From: CAYFFV01 sp964342695 | Lineage (GTDB): Bacteria; Acidobacteriota; Vicinamibacteria; Vicinamibacterales; UBA8438 | Direction of reading: 5' to 3' | Assembly (NCBI GenBank): GCA_964342695.1 | Contig: CAYFFV010000010.1 | Span: 1-64,000 of the forward strand | DNA: 64,000 nt | Shown here: positions 8,777 to 18,287 of the stretch, piece by piece | How the letters are laid out: each line of letters opens with the position of its first letter | Numbering within the stretch: position 1 is the first letter of the stretch | The notes under the pieces: model-generated | What the model was told of the DNA's origin: nothing | Databases searched by the model: none | The model's input: only the letters and a program-made list of their open reading frames with translations | Position numbers and translations under genes: made by a program

Positions 8777-9592
8777 ATGGCCGATACCAAGACCATTGAA
8801 CCAAAAGAGGGCGCATTAACGCGATTGTGGAATTGGTTGACTGAGACCCAGATCTGGACGTCGATCTTTAGGCATGGCGCTCCAGTGAATGATCGCAATC
8901 GTGTGTTAGTGATGCTGTCAAACATATTTCTTCATCTGCACCCAGTACGGTTAAAGAAACACGGTGTGCGACTTCGCTACACTTGGTGCATGGGAGGGCT
9001 AAGCTTCTTTTTGTTTTTGGTTCTCACGTTCACCGGGTTACTGCTGATGTTTTACTATCGTCCAACCCTCGAATATGCGTACTCCGATATTGTAGGTCTG
9101 CGAGAGCATGTTCCTCTTGGAATTATGCGCGAAATGCACCGATGGGGTGCCCACGCAATGGTTATTACAGTCTGGCTTCATATGTTCCGCGTTTTTATGA
9201 CGGGTTCATATAAGCCGCCACGAGAATTTAACTGGAACGTTGGGGTCATCATGTTGGTTCTTACTCTGTTGCTCTCGTTTACGGGGTACTTGCTGCCATG
9301 GGATCAGTTAGCAATATGGGCAATTACGGTTGGATCGAACATGGCAAGGGCTACACCTTTTCTAGGTTATGAAGGGCCCGGCGCCTCACTGCTTGCACTG
9401 GGTGATGTCCAGTTGGTTCACTCGAGAGATGATGTTAGATTTGCGCTTCTCGGTGGGACTTTTGTGGGAGAAGGCGCGCTTCTACGTTTTTATGTTCTGC
9501 ACTGCGTTGCCTTGCCGCTGGTGATTGGTTTTCTGATGGCGATTCATTTTTGGCGGGTGCGTAAAGATGGAGGCATATCAGGGCCTCTCTAA
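8777..9592 (+). CDS. cytochrome b, b6-like N-terminal half
   Basis: Diheme membrane subunit corresponding to the first four helices of cytochrome b. 271 residues. Candidate heme ligands are H121/H135 (spacing 14) and H242/H257 (spacing 15); the 15-residue second spacing is the cytochrome b6 style rather than mitochondrial. Other marks: YYRPTLEYAYSDI after helix A and TGYLLPWDQLAIWAITVGSNM. A split cytochrome b is normal for b6f-like complexes of several phyla. Continues into the subunit-IV-like gene after 21 bases. Confidence 0.94.
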   Translation: MADTKTIEPKEGALTRLWNWLTETQIWTSIFRHGAPVNDRNRVLVMLSNIFLHLHPVRLKKHGVRLRYTWCMGGLSFFLFLVLTFTGLLLMFYYRPTLEYAYSDIVGLREHVPLGIMREMHRWGAHAMVITVWLHMFRVFMTGSYKPPREFNWNVGVIMLVLTLLLSFTGYLLPWDQLAIWAITVGSNMARATPFLGYEGPGASLLALGDVQLVHSRDDVRFALLGGTFVGEGALLRFYVLHCVALPLVIGFLMAIHFWRVRKDGGISGPL

Positions 9593-9613
9593 AAATTGTG
9601 AGACAGATTGATT

Positions 9614-10687
9614 ATGGATGCACTTAAGGAGTTTTTTAATTTTTTTGCCGACCCGCGCGCATTTTTTCTGCTTACCGTTGTCGCACTGTTTGTGATTGTT
9701 TGGAAACGAGAGGCGTTTTCGAAGGATAGTGTTGGGTATGGAATCCTTGGGTTTTTGGCCGTCTTTTTTGCCTTTGGTCTCACAGATGAGAATTTTCGTC
9801 TGATTGTTGCGAAACCTGATAATGTGCCAATTGTTTTTTTGATATTCCTCGTTGTTTTCTTTACGTGGTTTTCTATTCGAGAGGGTGTTCGTAACGATCA
9901 GCGAATTGCACGAGGTGAAGATCCTATTGAAAAAGATGAAAGCGACAGAGTCTGGGTATGGCCAGATCTGGTGTACACCGAGCTGATTGCTCTGATTTTG
10001 TGCACAGCAGTATTGATCGTATGGTCGATTGGACTAGAGGCACCTATTGAACAGCCAGCAAATGCTGCTAACACACCGAATCCCTCAAAGGCGCCATGGT
10101 ATTTCTTGGGCTTGCAGGAAATGTTGGTCTATTTTGACCCATGGTTGGCTGGTGTGCTTCTGCCAACCTTTATTATCGTTGGTCTGATGGCAATTCCGTA
10201 TGTAGACACGAACCCCAAAGGAAATGGTTACTACACGTTTGCCGAGCGAAAAGTTGAAATTGTCTTATTTCTCTTTGGTTTTCTAATTCTGTGGAATGCT
10301 CTAATCGTGCTTGGCACGTTTTTGAGGGGCCCAAATTGGAATTTCTTTGGACCTTTTGAATACTGGGATATTCATAAACTCGAGGCGCTAACAAATGTTC
10401 AATTATCGGATGTTATTTGGGTGCGCATGTTAGGTCAACCGCTTCCTGAGAACATGTTTGTGCGAGAGATTTTTGGATTGCTGTTGTCGTTTGCTTATGT
10501 TGCAGTTTTACCGGTTGTAATGGCAAAGATGCTAAAGGGGTACTATGAAAAGCTTGGTCCAACTCGTTTTTATGTAACTGCTGTTCTGTTTTTAATGATG
10601 ATGTCGTTGCCTGTTAAGATGCTAACGCGGTGGATTTTTAACTTGAAGTACATCGTTTCGCTCCCGGAGATATTTTTTAACATCTAG
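9614..10687 (+). CDS. cytochrome b C-terminal half, subunit IV-like
   Basis: Completes the quinol-oxidising site of the split cytochrome b. About 357 residues, much longer than plant subunit IV (about 160). Extra membrane spans come before the conserved part: spans near 15-35, 41-60 and 70-90, then the conserved helices starting PDLVYTELIALIL. The Qo-site loop reads KAPWYFLGLQEML in place of the classical PEWY, a variant known in other split cytochromes b. The C-terminal half adds further spans near 205-230 and 285-345. ATG at 9614 preferred over TTG at 9608. Confidence 0.9.
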   Translation: MDALKEFFNFFADPRAFFLLTVVALFVIVWKREAFSKDSVGYGILGFLAVFFAFGLTDENFRLIVAKPDNVPIVFLIFLVVFFTWFSIREGVRNDQRIARGEDPIEKDESDRVWVWPDLVYTELIALILCTAVLIVWSIGLEAPIEQPANAANTPNPSKAPWYFLGLQEMLVYFDPWLAGVLLPTFIIVGLMAIPYVDTNPKGNGYYTFAERKVEIVLFLFGFLILWNALIVLGTFLRGPNWNFFGPFEYWDIHKLEALTNVQLSDVIWVRMLGQPLPENMFVREIFGLLLSFAYVAVLPVVMAKMLKGYYEKLGPTRFYVTAVLFLMMMSLPVKMLTRWIFNLKYIVSLPEIFFNI

Positions 10688-10787
10688 GGCGATATGATCA
10701 AAAGGTTGGCGCCGGCTAATTCTAAATTTTGGTATGAATTGTTGATCGGCTCGTCGATCCATAACAAGAAGGTGAGTGCGGGGTTAA

Positions 10788-13676
10788 ATGGCTGACAAGA
10801 AGTCTGTTGGACATGCGTACAACATTGATTTTTTGAATGTAGTGTTTGCTGCATCGAGCATCTTTATGTTCGTTACGACGATCATGATGGTCTGGGATGA
10901 CTACGACAGGGAGTGGAAGGATTATCAGAGACGTTTTGTGCAGTTGGAGAGAGAGGTGACTCAAGCGAGTCTGGTCGCCGCGCAAGGTGTGTTAGATCCA
11001 GCTGAAGTCGAGCAACTCAGGACTGAGCGGGCTCAAGCGGCAGCCGAACTTGAGGCAAGTCGAGCTCAGGTCGATGAACTAGAATCGCAACTTGACGGAG
11101 TGGAGGCTCTGCTTTATACGACGACCCAAGAATATCAAGGTCTTAAGGCTGTATACGATGTTGAGCGCTATGAGTATGAAGAGTTGGTCGATCAGCACCC
11201 AGAAGATGCGGAAGCGGAGCGACCCCGGATAGAAGAGATGTACGAAGAGTGGCTAGCGTTGGGTCTAGACGTTGAGCGACAAACAGCTGAACGGGATGGA
11301 ATACGTGATGAAATTTCAGCTTTTACGATGAGGGTCACTGAGGTTGATGCCGAGTTAAGGGCATTGACAGGCGAAGTGGACCGCCTGTCAGCTCGTGTCG
11401 ATGATCTTCAGCCAAGTCTGGTTAATGACCTGGTCTTTAACGCGCCGCTTCTTGATTTCATGGCACCTACGATTACCGTTCGCCAGGTCATCACACCGAA
11501 TATCGTTGATGATGTTAACTTTACGCGAGTAGCTAAGATGGATCGCTGCACGACCTGTCATCTTGCAATTGATAGAGAGGGTTACGAGGACTACCCGCAG
11601 CCCTTTCGTACACATTCAAATCTTGATGCGTATGTAGGGAGCGCGTCTCCTCATCCAGTCCAGCAGTACGGATGTACTGTGTGTCACGAGGGTATGGGAC
11701 AATCGATAAGCTTTAAACATTCCTCCCATACGCCAGGTGATTTGCATGTGCCGCATATGACGGGTGACGTAGATGCCCACGGGGAACACGCTGAGACGAG
11801 TGGGGATCAGACAAGAGCGTGGAAGAGCGATCTCGGTTGGGAAGAGCCTCATTTGTGGGATTATCCAATGCTTCCAACAGAGATGACGGAGGCGTCGTGC
11901 GGTAAATGTCATGGCGGATCTGTGTACGTGCCGGAAGGCCCGAAGTTGAGCGAAGCGTACGGACTCTATGAACGTGCTGGTTGCTATGCGTGCCACAAGA
12001 GTGAGGGATTTGAGGGTCTCCGCAATCCTGGCCCAGATCTCACGAAAATTAGTTCAAAACTTGAGCCAGAGTGGGTGGCTAGATGGATTAGGGACCCGAG
12101 GGCTGTCAAGGCTAGCACTTGGATGCCGCGCGTCTGGTATAACTCAAATACCAGTGATCCTGAGGACGTAGCAAGGAATGAAGCGGAAATTGACTCAGTT
12201 GTAGCTTACTTGTTTGAAAATTCAGAAGATCATGAATTTGCTGTGCCTGATCCGAGAAGTGGAGATGCAGCTAATGGTCAGCAGCTGGTTGAGTCAGTCG
12301 GTTGTCTCGCATGCCACATTACTGGCGACGAGACCCGTGTCGAAGCTGGCCCACGGCGCACCTTCGGTCAGCCACTTCAGAATATCGGCAACAAAACAAC
12401 CTACGAATGGTTATATGACTGGGTGCGAGATCCGAAACACTTCAGTCCTGATACGTATATGCCGGATATGCGTCTGACAGAGGACGAGGTGCGTGATGTC
12501 GCATCATATCTAGTGACATTAAGAGGCGCAAATGGGATTGAGGCGCCTGGAACCTACACCGAATCCGATGTTACGGAAGCGTTGACGGATTATTATCGCG
12601 CTATTGTTCCGACTGATGAGGCAGTCACGACTGTGGCGGCAATGTCCTCTGAGGAACAGAAACTTGAACTGGGTAGACGGGTAATTGGGCGTTATGGTTG
12701 TTACAGTTGCCACACGATTTCTGGCTTTGAGGATGCCCAACCCATCGGGATTGAATTATCCGAGGAGGGCACCAAATTGTTGCCGAGGTTTGATTTTGCC
12801 TTCCTGCATCACGAAATACCACATATGAAAGTGGAATGGTTTAAGCAGAAACTCCGTGCTCCGAGAAGTTGGGATCGCAGTCGAGAGCTGCAACCGCTTG
12901 AAAAATTGAGGATGCCGAATTTTGGTTTTTCTGAGGAAGAAGTAACTTTATTGACCACGGCGATTATGAGTTTTCAAAGTGAAGTGCAACCAGTTGCTTC
13001 GCAAATGCCTAGGTCTGCTAGAAATGATGCACTGGATGCCGGAAGAAATCTTTCAAGACGCAGAAATTGTATCTCGTGTCACGAAATTGAAGATGTTGGT
13101 GGTGAATATCAGGAGCTTGTCGGGGACCCAGCCTTGGCGCCGCCACTCCTAACTCCGGAAGGGGCCAAAGTTAGACCGGAGTGGCTATATGCGTTTTTCA
13201 GGGCACCAATCCCAATTCGACCCTGGCTTGATGTTAGGATGCCCAGTTTTCATCTTGAGGATCATGATTGGAATACAGCCCTCGATTATTTTGGGGCCGT
13301 TTCCGATGCGATTGGGCCTTTCAGGACACATGACGCATCGGTAAGTCGTGAGGTAATTGATACAGGCGAGGAACTGTTTGACCTATTGCGGTGCCAGCAG
13401 TGTCATGTTTTGGATTCGATTCCTGATGACCAACCTACGGATAATCTGGCTCCTGATCTGCGTATGGCCAGAGAAAGATTGCAACCGGATTGGATCGTGG
13501 ACTGGTTAGTTGCTCCTCTTGATATTCAGCCTGGAACACGAATGCCGATGTTCTGGACAGAATATCCAGGGTCTTTTTATCCGCAGTTTGATCAGGATGC
13601 GATTAGACAAATTGAGTCAGTTCGAGATTACTTGTTAACGTTTTCTGGCGGCCCGAGTCCTCTAACAGGAAATTAA
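10788..13676 (+). CDS. octaheme c-type cytochrome with N-terminal anchor and coiled coil
   Basis: 962 residues. Membrane span near 12-36, then a long coiled-coil-like region (about 40-210, Glu/Gln/Leu/Ala-rich heptads). Eight CXXCH heme sites follow: C254, C296, C371, C399, C506, C638, C761 and C869. The last five lie in repeated class I-like cytochrome units (an EWxxxWxRDP-like stretch and a YMPD/WMPR-type distal Met loop recur). It ends the Rieske-cytochrome b operon, so it probably takes the role of cytochrome c1 and passes electrons to a periplasmic acceptor or oxidase. Its large size and eight hemes are unusual for this position. Confidence 0.9.
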   Translation: MADKKSVGHAYNIDFLNVVFAASSIFMFVTTIMMVWDDYDREWKDYQRRFVQLEREVTQASLVAAQGVLDPAEVEQLRTERAQAAAELEASRAQVDELESQLDGVEALLYTTTQEYQGLKAVYDVERYEYEELVDQHPEDAEAERPRIEEMYEEWLALGLDVERQTAERDGIRDEISAFTMRVTEVDAELRALTGEVDRLSARVDDLQPSLVNDLVFNAPLLDFMAPTITVRQVITPNIVDDVNFTRVAKMDRCTTCHLAIDREGYEDYPQPFRTHSNLDAYVGSASPHPVQQYGCTVCHEGMGQSISFKHSSHTPGDLHVPHMTGDVDAHGEHAETSGDQTRAWKSDLGWEEPHLWDYPMLPTEMTEASCGKCHGGSVYVPEGPKLSEAYGLYERAGCYACHKSEGFEGLRNPGPDLTKISSKLEPEWVARWIRDPRAVKASTWMPRVWYNSNTSDPEDVARNEAEIDSVVAYLFENSEDHEFAVPDPRSGDAANGQQLVESVGCLACHITGDETRVEAGPRRTFGQPLQNIGNKTTYEWLYDWVRDPKHFSPDTYMPDMRLTEDEVRDVASYLVTLRGANGIEAPGTYTESDVTEALTDYYRAIVPTDEAVTTVAAMSSEEQKLELGRRVIGRYGCYSCHTISGFEDAQPIGIELSEEGTKLLPRFDFAFLHHEIPHMKVEWFKQKLRAPRSWDRSRELQPLEKLRMPNFGFSEEEVTLLTTAIMSFQSEVQPVASQMPRSARNDALDAGRNLSRRRNCISCHEIEDVGGEYQELVGDPALAPPLLTPEGAKVRPEWLYAFFRAPIPIRPWLDVRMPSFHLEDHDWNTALDYFGAVSDAIGPFRTHDASVSREVIDTGEELFDLLRCQQCHVLDSIPDDQPTDNLAPDLRMARERLQPDWIVDWLVAPLDIQPGTRMPMFWTEYPGSFYPQFDQDAIRQIESVRDYLLTFSGGPSPLTGN

Positions 13677-13701
13677 CTAGCCTCGAGACTCAAGTATTTA
13701 T

Positions 13702-14463
13702 TTATTGTTGGTTAAGTCCAGCGTCTAGATAGAGGAGGGAAGCCACTGCACTTTCCTGTACGGTGATGTCGACGAACTCCGAGATAACGGTGCGGTCGAG
13801 ATTTAACTCTACACTGATAGCTCCATTTCGTTTAGCTTGTTTTACAAACTCAGAAGCGGGTCGGACCACGGCCGATGTTCCGATTGAAAGAAACACATCA
13901 CATAGGCTTCCCTCAATTGCAGTCTGAATATTTTTAGGGTCCAGTGATTCTCCGAACCATACAACATTTGGCCTTGCAATGCCGCCACAACCCGGACAGA
14001 GTGGGGGTAGCGGATCAAGAGGTGTAGTTCGATCTGTCCAGTGTGCAGGTGACTCTATGCAATTCTTAAGACACTGCAGTTCCCATATTGACCCATGAAG
14101 AGGCACGAGCGCCGTGCTTCCCGCTTGCTCGTGTAGTCCATCGACGTTCTGTGTTATCAAGGAGAACCTTCTAAAAATCTTCTCCCATTTTGAAAGAATC
14201 CGATGGCCCTCATTTGGCCGTGCCTGAGCTACAACTTGTCTCCGGTGTTCATACCACTCCCATACCGTCACTGGATTCCTTGAAAACGCTTCAAAGGTTG
14301 CGAGATTCTCGTGGCGATAGTTTCTCCAAAGTCCGCTCGAACCTCTGAAGGTGGGAACGCCGCTCTCCGCTGATATCCCAGCACCAGTCAGTACTGTAAC
14401 CCGGGGGGCGGTCTGTAATAGAAGGACTACCTCATCTAGTAATTTGCACGATTCTGGACGCAT
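13702..14463 (-). CDS. cobB: NAD-dependent protein deacylase (sirtuin)
   Basis: Sir2-family enzyme that removes acyl groups from lysine using NAD. 253 residues, typical for bacterial CobB. The NAD site is GAGISAESGVPTFRG; the catalytic histidine region is TQNVDGLHEQAG followed by LHGS. A zinc ribbon is formed by CLKNC and CPGCGG. It lies convergent to the octaheme gene with a 25-base gap and divergent from the isomerase gene with a 61-base gap. Deacetylase versus desuccinylase specificity cannot be judged from what I see. Confidence 0.93.
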   Translation of the reverse strand: MRPESCKLLDEVVLLLQTAPRVTVLTGAGISAESGVPTFRGSSGLWRNYRHENLATFEAFSRNPVTVWEWYEHRRQVVAQARPNEGHRILSKWEKIFRRFSLITQNVDGLHEQAGSTALVPLHGSIWELQCLKNCIESPAHWTDRTTPLDPLPPLCPGCGGIARPNVVWFGESLDPKNIQTAIEGSLCDVFLSIGTSAVVRPASEFVKQAKRNGAISVELNLDRTVISEFVDITVQESAVASLLYLDAGLNQQ

Positions 14464-14524
14464 GAAAATCTGTCCCGTTGTAGCATTCTATTACTTTGGC
14501 GATTGAACTGGGGAGTCGTAGATT

Positions 14525-16231
14525 GTGATTGAGATTCCAGAGAACTTGAAAAATGAGGTATCGCGACTTCAAGGATTGTGGACTACAGAAGAACGTACCG
14601 AGCGTATTTGGCGTCGTGAAGCGTCCGTTTGGACGGACGCGGATGAGAGCCACTGGCTGGAATGGCTAGAAGAAAGTATTTTTAATCTAGATATTCAAAA
14701 AGAGTTTGTCGAGCTCCGGGAGCTCTTTGTTCAGAAGAGAATAAGAGATGTGGTCCTGATAGGAATGGGTGGGGCAAGTTTGACGGCGGAGGTCATGCGA
14801 GATTCTTTTTCAGGCGTGGAGGGATTTCCAAACCTTCACATCGTAAATACTTTGGACCCAAAACTGGTTAGACATATCGACCAGGCATTGGACTATGAAA
14901 AGAGTATGTTTGTCGTCTCAAGCAAGTCGGGTTCGACACTTGAAACATTGCTCGTGTTTAGATATTTCGCACAACGATTTTCTGAGGCTATTGGGGATTT
15001 CAATGGAGATCATTTCATTGCCATCACTGATAATAAGACAGGACTTGAGGATATCGCGACATCACGAAAATTTCAGAAAGTGATTCCCGGAAGACGTGGC
15101 ATTGGAGGCAGGTTCTCGTCGATTTCAGTGTTTGGGCAAGTGCCAGCTTGCGTGTTGGGCCTAGATCTGAGTTCATTGGCAAGGAATGCGAAAAATATTC
15201 GCGAGAGATGCCGTGCGGATGTTCCTCCAATGCAAAATGATGGACTCTCTTTAGGCTTAGTTCTTGCGGCCGCAGTAGAAACGGGTCGGGATAAAATTAC
15301 GTTTGTGATCTCTCCTCGGTTCTCACGGTTTGGTGACTGGGTAGAGCAGCTACTAGCAGAATCGACAGGCAAGAGCGAAAAAGGTGTCATTCCGATAACG
15401 TCCGAGAGATTGGGCGATGAGGCGGTTTACGGTAATGACAGAATCTTCATTTATATGCGGGACTCACAATCTCCTGATGGAACGCAGGATGCTGGAGTTG
15501 AGCGCCTTAAAGAGGCGAAATGGCCACTGGTTCAGGTGGACATCAAAGATCCATACGAATTAGCAGGAGAGTTCTTTCGATGGCAATTTGCTACGGTGGT
15601 ACTTGCGAGCGTTCTGAAGATTAATCCTTTTACTCAACCCGATGTTGAGGCAAGTAAAGTCGAGGCCCAACGGATGCTTCAGCCGTGCGCCCCATTTAGG
15701 TCCGTAGAGGGCAAGAAAGCACTGTTTAATGGAGCACCACGAATCCTAATCAGCGAAGACCTAGATGGGGAGACACATAAGAGGCAGGAATGGATAGGCC
15801 AGATAAAGAAATTTTTATCATGTTTTAATAAGGGTGACTATCTTGTCTTTTTAGCGTTTGTTGAGTGTGAAGGGAAGGTCAGAACATTACTATCAGAAAT
15901 TCAGCACGGGTGCCGAGATGGTTTACAGATTTCCACGAGCTTAGTGTTTGGTCCGCAATATCTTCACTCTACTGGACAGATGCACAAAGGGGGAAAGAAT
16001 ACTGGTGTTTTTATTCAAATCACCTGTGATGATGACTCGGACATTCCTGTGGCCGGATATGAATACACGTTTGGGACGGTCAGGCGGGCACAAGCAGCAT
16101 CTGATCTCAAAATATTACAAGCAAAAGGACGTCGGATATTACATGTTCATATCGCGGGTGACTTGCTCAGGGGTGTAAAGCTATTGAGCCGCGTCTTTAA
16201 TTCGGTTGTAAAGCCGGAAATGATGAGCTAG
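14525..16231 (+). CDS. phosphoglucose isomerase, transaldolase-fusion type but standing alone
   Basis: 568 residues. SIS-fold phosphoglucose isomerase: LIGMGGASLTAEVMRDSF and VVSSKSGSTLETL mark the sugar-phosphate sites. The C-terminal part, with GPQYLHSTGQMHKGG and GVFIQIT, matches the isomerase half of bifunctional transaldolase/glucose-6-phosphate isomerase proteins rather than classical Pgi. No transaldolase domain precedes it: the N terminus is short and the neighbour upstream is an unrelated gene on the other strand. Starts with GTG at 14525 after GGGGAG. Likely converts glucose 6-phosphate to fructose 6-phosphate. Confidence 0.85.
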   Translation: MIEIPENLKNEVSRLQGLWTTEERTERIWRREASVWTDADESHWLEWLEESIFNLDIQKEFVELRELFVQKRIRDVVLIGMGGASLTAEVMRDSFSGVEGFPNLHIVNTLDPKLVRHIDQALDYEKSMFVVSSKSGSTLETLLVFRYFAQRFSEAIGDFNGDHFIAITDNKTGLEDIATSRKFQKVIPGRRGIGGRFSSISVFGQVPACVLGLDLSSLARNAKNIRERCRADVPPMQNDGLSLGLVLAAAVETGRDKITFVISPRFSRFGDWVEQLLAESTGKSEKGVIPITSERLGDEAVYGNDRIFIYMRDSQSPDGTQDAGVERLKEAKWPLVQVDIKDPYELAGEFFRWQFATVVLASVLKINPFTQPDVEASKVEAQRMLQPCAPFRSVEGKKALFNGAPRILISEDLDGETHKRQEWIGQIKKFLSCFNKGDYLVFLAFVECEGKVRTLLSEIQHGCRDGLQISTSLVFGPQYLHSTGQMHKGGKNTGVFIQITCDDDSDIPVAGYEYTFGTVRRAQAASDLKILQAKGRRILHVHIAGDLLRGVKLLSRVFNSVVKPEMMS

Positions 16232-16237
16232 AAGGTT

Positions 16238-17023
16238 CTAGGTTCCTTTCCAGTCTGGTTTTTCTTTTTTAAAAAAAGCAGTCACTGCGTTTTGAAAATC
16301 CTGACTTGCATAGCAGGAGGTCACGAGATCGTGTCCCTTCTCTGGTGGGAGGCGACGGGATGCTTGGATTCGGTTAAGCATTATCTTTGTTGCCCTTATG
16401 GTAAGAGGAGCGTTTTGTGAGATCGCCATTGCTGTAGCGCGGACAACCTCAGCGATGACTTTTGATTCGACAACCTTATTTATGAGACCTGCGGAGAGAG
16501 CTTCGTCGGCGGTTAATAGTCGGCCTGTGAACATAAGTTCTTTTAAACGGGTCGGGCCTATAAGGTCAAGAAATCTTGAATAGTTTGCAATAGAAAGACA
16601 ATTTCCAAGTGTTCGCGCAATAGGTACGCCAAGGCGTGCTTTTGGGGTGCAGATGCGAAGATCGCAGGCGGCGGCAATAGCGCAGCCACCTCCAGCGGCA
16701 ACCCCTTCAATTTGAGCAATTGTAGGAATATTGAGAGTCTCGAGACTGTCTATAATGGTGTCGAGTTTTTGCTCGTACTCAATTCCAGCTTTTGGTGACG
16801 AGAATTCTTTGAAGTGTGCTATGTCAGTTCCAGACACGAAGGCATTCGGTGTGGAGGATTTTAATATCAGCACGCAAATATCTCTGTTGGCTTCGGCTTC
16901 ATGTCCATATCTGAGAAGCCCGTTGTACATATCCCACGACATCGCATTTCGTGCTTCTGGGCGATTAAATGTTATAAAAGCTAGAGGGGGCGCTTTTTCG
17001 AAAAGAATCTGTTCAGCGGACAC
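16238..17023 (-). CDS. enoyl-CoA hydratase/isomerase family protein
   Basis: Crotonase-fold protein of 261 residues. It has FNRPEARNAMSWDMY near the N terminus, the oxyanion-hole segment IEGVAAGGGCAIAAACDLR near 110, and FTGRLLTADEALSAGLINKVV. It may hydrate or isomerise an acyl-CoA. The start codon (17021-17023) is 49 bases from the divergent CoA-transferase gene, so the two may share a control region and a pathway. Substrate unknown. Ends 6 bases after the convergent isomerase gene. Confidence 0.9.
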   Translation of the reverse strand: MSAEQILFEKAPPLAFITFNRPEARNAMSWDMYNGLLRYGHEAEANRDICVLILKSSTPNAFVSGTDIAHFKEFSSPKAGIEYEQKLDTIIDSLETLNIPTIAQIEGVAAGGGCAIAAACDLRICTPKARLGVPIARTLGNCLSIANYSRFLDLIGPTRLKELMFTGRLLTADEALSAGLINKVVESKVIAEVVRATAMAISQNAPLTIRATKIMLNRIQASRRLPPEKGHDLVTSCYASQDFQNAVTAFFKKEKPDWKGT

Positions 17024-17072
17024 GATAAGCTTCTCCTTGGTCTAGAAAGTATTAAATCAGTGAAAGGTTACT

Positions 17073-18287
17073 ATGCAACAAGCGTTAAGCGGTATTCGAG
17101 TCCTTGATATCACCCAGGTTATGGCTGGGCCATACTGCACAATGTTACTGTGCGATATGGGTGCAGACGTAGTAAAGATTGAGTCCCCTACAGGGGATTC
17201 AACTCGGAGGATGGCTGGTTCCCTGGGAGAGGACAGTCCTGCATTTAATGCGGTAAATCGAGGGAAACGATCTTTAGTCGTGGATATTAAGAAGGAAAGA
17301 GGTCAGGAATTAGTAAAAAGACTCGCTGGAACGGCTGATGTACTCGTAGAGAACTTTCGGCCAGGTGTGATGAAGCGATGTGGTCTCGATTACGCAGCGC
17401 TATCGAATTTAAATCCTCGATTGATTTACGCTTCCATATCTGGGTACGGACAGACAGGACCTTATTGTGCTAAAGGTGGTTTTGATCTTGTGGCTCAAGG
17501 GATGTCTGGGATTATGTCAGTGACTGGCGAGGAGGGGCGGCCCCCAGTAAAATCTGGCATTCCTGTTACTGATTTGGGTGCGGGACTCCTTGCGTTGAGT
17601 GCGATTTTGGCTGCGCTTATCTATCGAAATAAAACGGGGGTTGGTCAGTATATCGACACGTCGTTGCTTGAGGCAGGTATAGCGCTGTCAGTCTGGGAAG
17701 CGACCGAGTATTTGTCTACCGGTGTGGCGCCTAAGCCTTTAGGATCAGCGCATAGAATGAGTGCTCCCTATCAGGCGCTACAGTGTAGTGATGGCTATGT
17801 AACAGTCGGAGCAGCTAATGATGGTCTGTTTCAGGTTTTATGCAACGTTTTAGGACATCCCGATTGGATAAACGATCCTCGTTTCGAAGATGATTCGGCG
17901 CGAGTGAAAAACCATCTTGAACTAGCTCAGTGCATTGAGGCAGTGACGCTGGGAGAAACGAAGTCGTACTGGCTGGACAAATTTGAGAAAAACGGCATTC
18001 CTTCGGGTCCAATAAATTCATATTCAGAAAGTCTGTCGGACGAACACATTCTTAATCGGGATATGGTCGTCGAGACCCAACATCCGACTCTTGGCACGAT
18101 CAAAACTTTGGGTGCCCCAGTAAAAATGTCTAAGACGCCTTTTCGAACTGGGCGTCCAGCTCCAGTGCTGGGTCAAGACACCGAGAGTGTTTTACAAGAG
18201 GCGGGTTATCGATCTGATGAAGTGGCCGAACTTAGAAAAGATAAAGTTGTCCGATTAGCTGCAAAGTGTAGGAATTACCGGCGATGA
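17073..18287 (+). CDS. class III CoA transferase (CaiB/BaiF family)
   Basis: 404 residues, the usual length. The N terminus has VLDITQVMAGPYCTMLLCDMGADVVKIE; the middle has GYGQTGPYCAKGGFDLVAQGMSG and a catalytic aspartate in GIPVTDLGAGLLALSAI near residue 168. Transfers CoA between carboxylic acids such as carnitine, oxalate, succinate or others; specificity cannot be read. Divergent from the enoyl-CoA hydratase gene. Its last 13 bases overlap the 3' end of the opposite-strand hydroxy-acid oxidase-like gene. Confidence 0.92.
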   Translation: MQQALSGIRVLDITQVMAGPYCTMLLCDMGADVVKIESPTGDSTRRMAGSLGEDSPAFNAVNRGKRSLVVDIKKERGQELVKRLAGTADVLVENFRPGVMKRCGLDYAALSNLNPRLIYASISGYGQTGPYCAKGGFDLVAQGMSGIMSVTGEEGRPPVKSGIPVTDLGAGLLALSAILAALIYRNKTGVGQYIDTSLLEAGIALSVWEATEYLSTGVAPKPLGSAHRMSAPYQALQCSDGYVTVGAANDGLFQVLCNVLGHPDWINDPRFEDDSARVKNHLELAQCIEAVTLGETKSYWLDKFEKNGIPSGPINSYSESLSDEHILNRDMVVETQHPTLGTIKTLGAPVKMSKTPFRTGRPAPVLGQDTESVLQEAGYRSDEVAELRKDKVVRLAAKCRNYRR

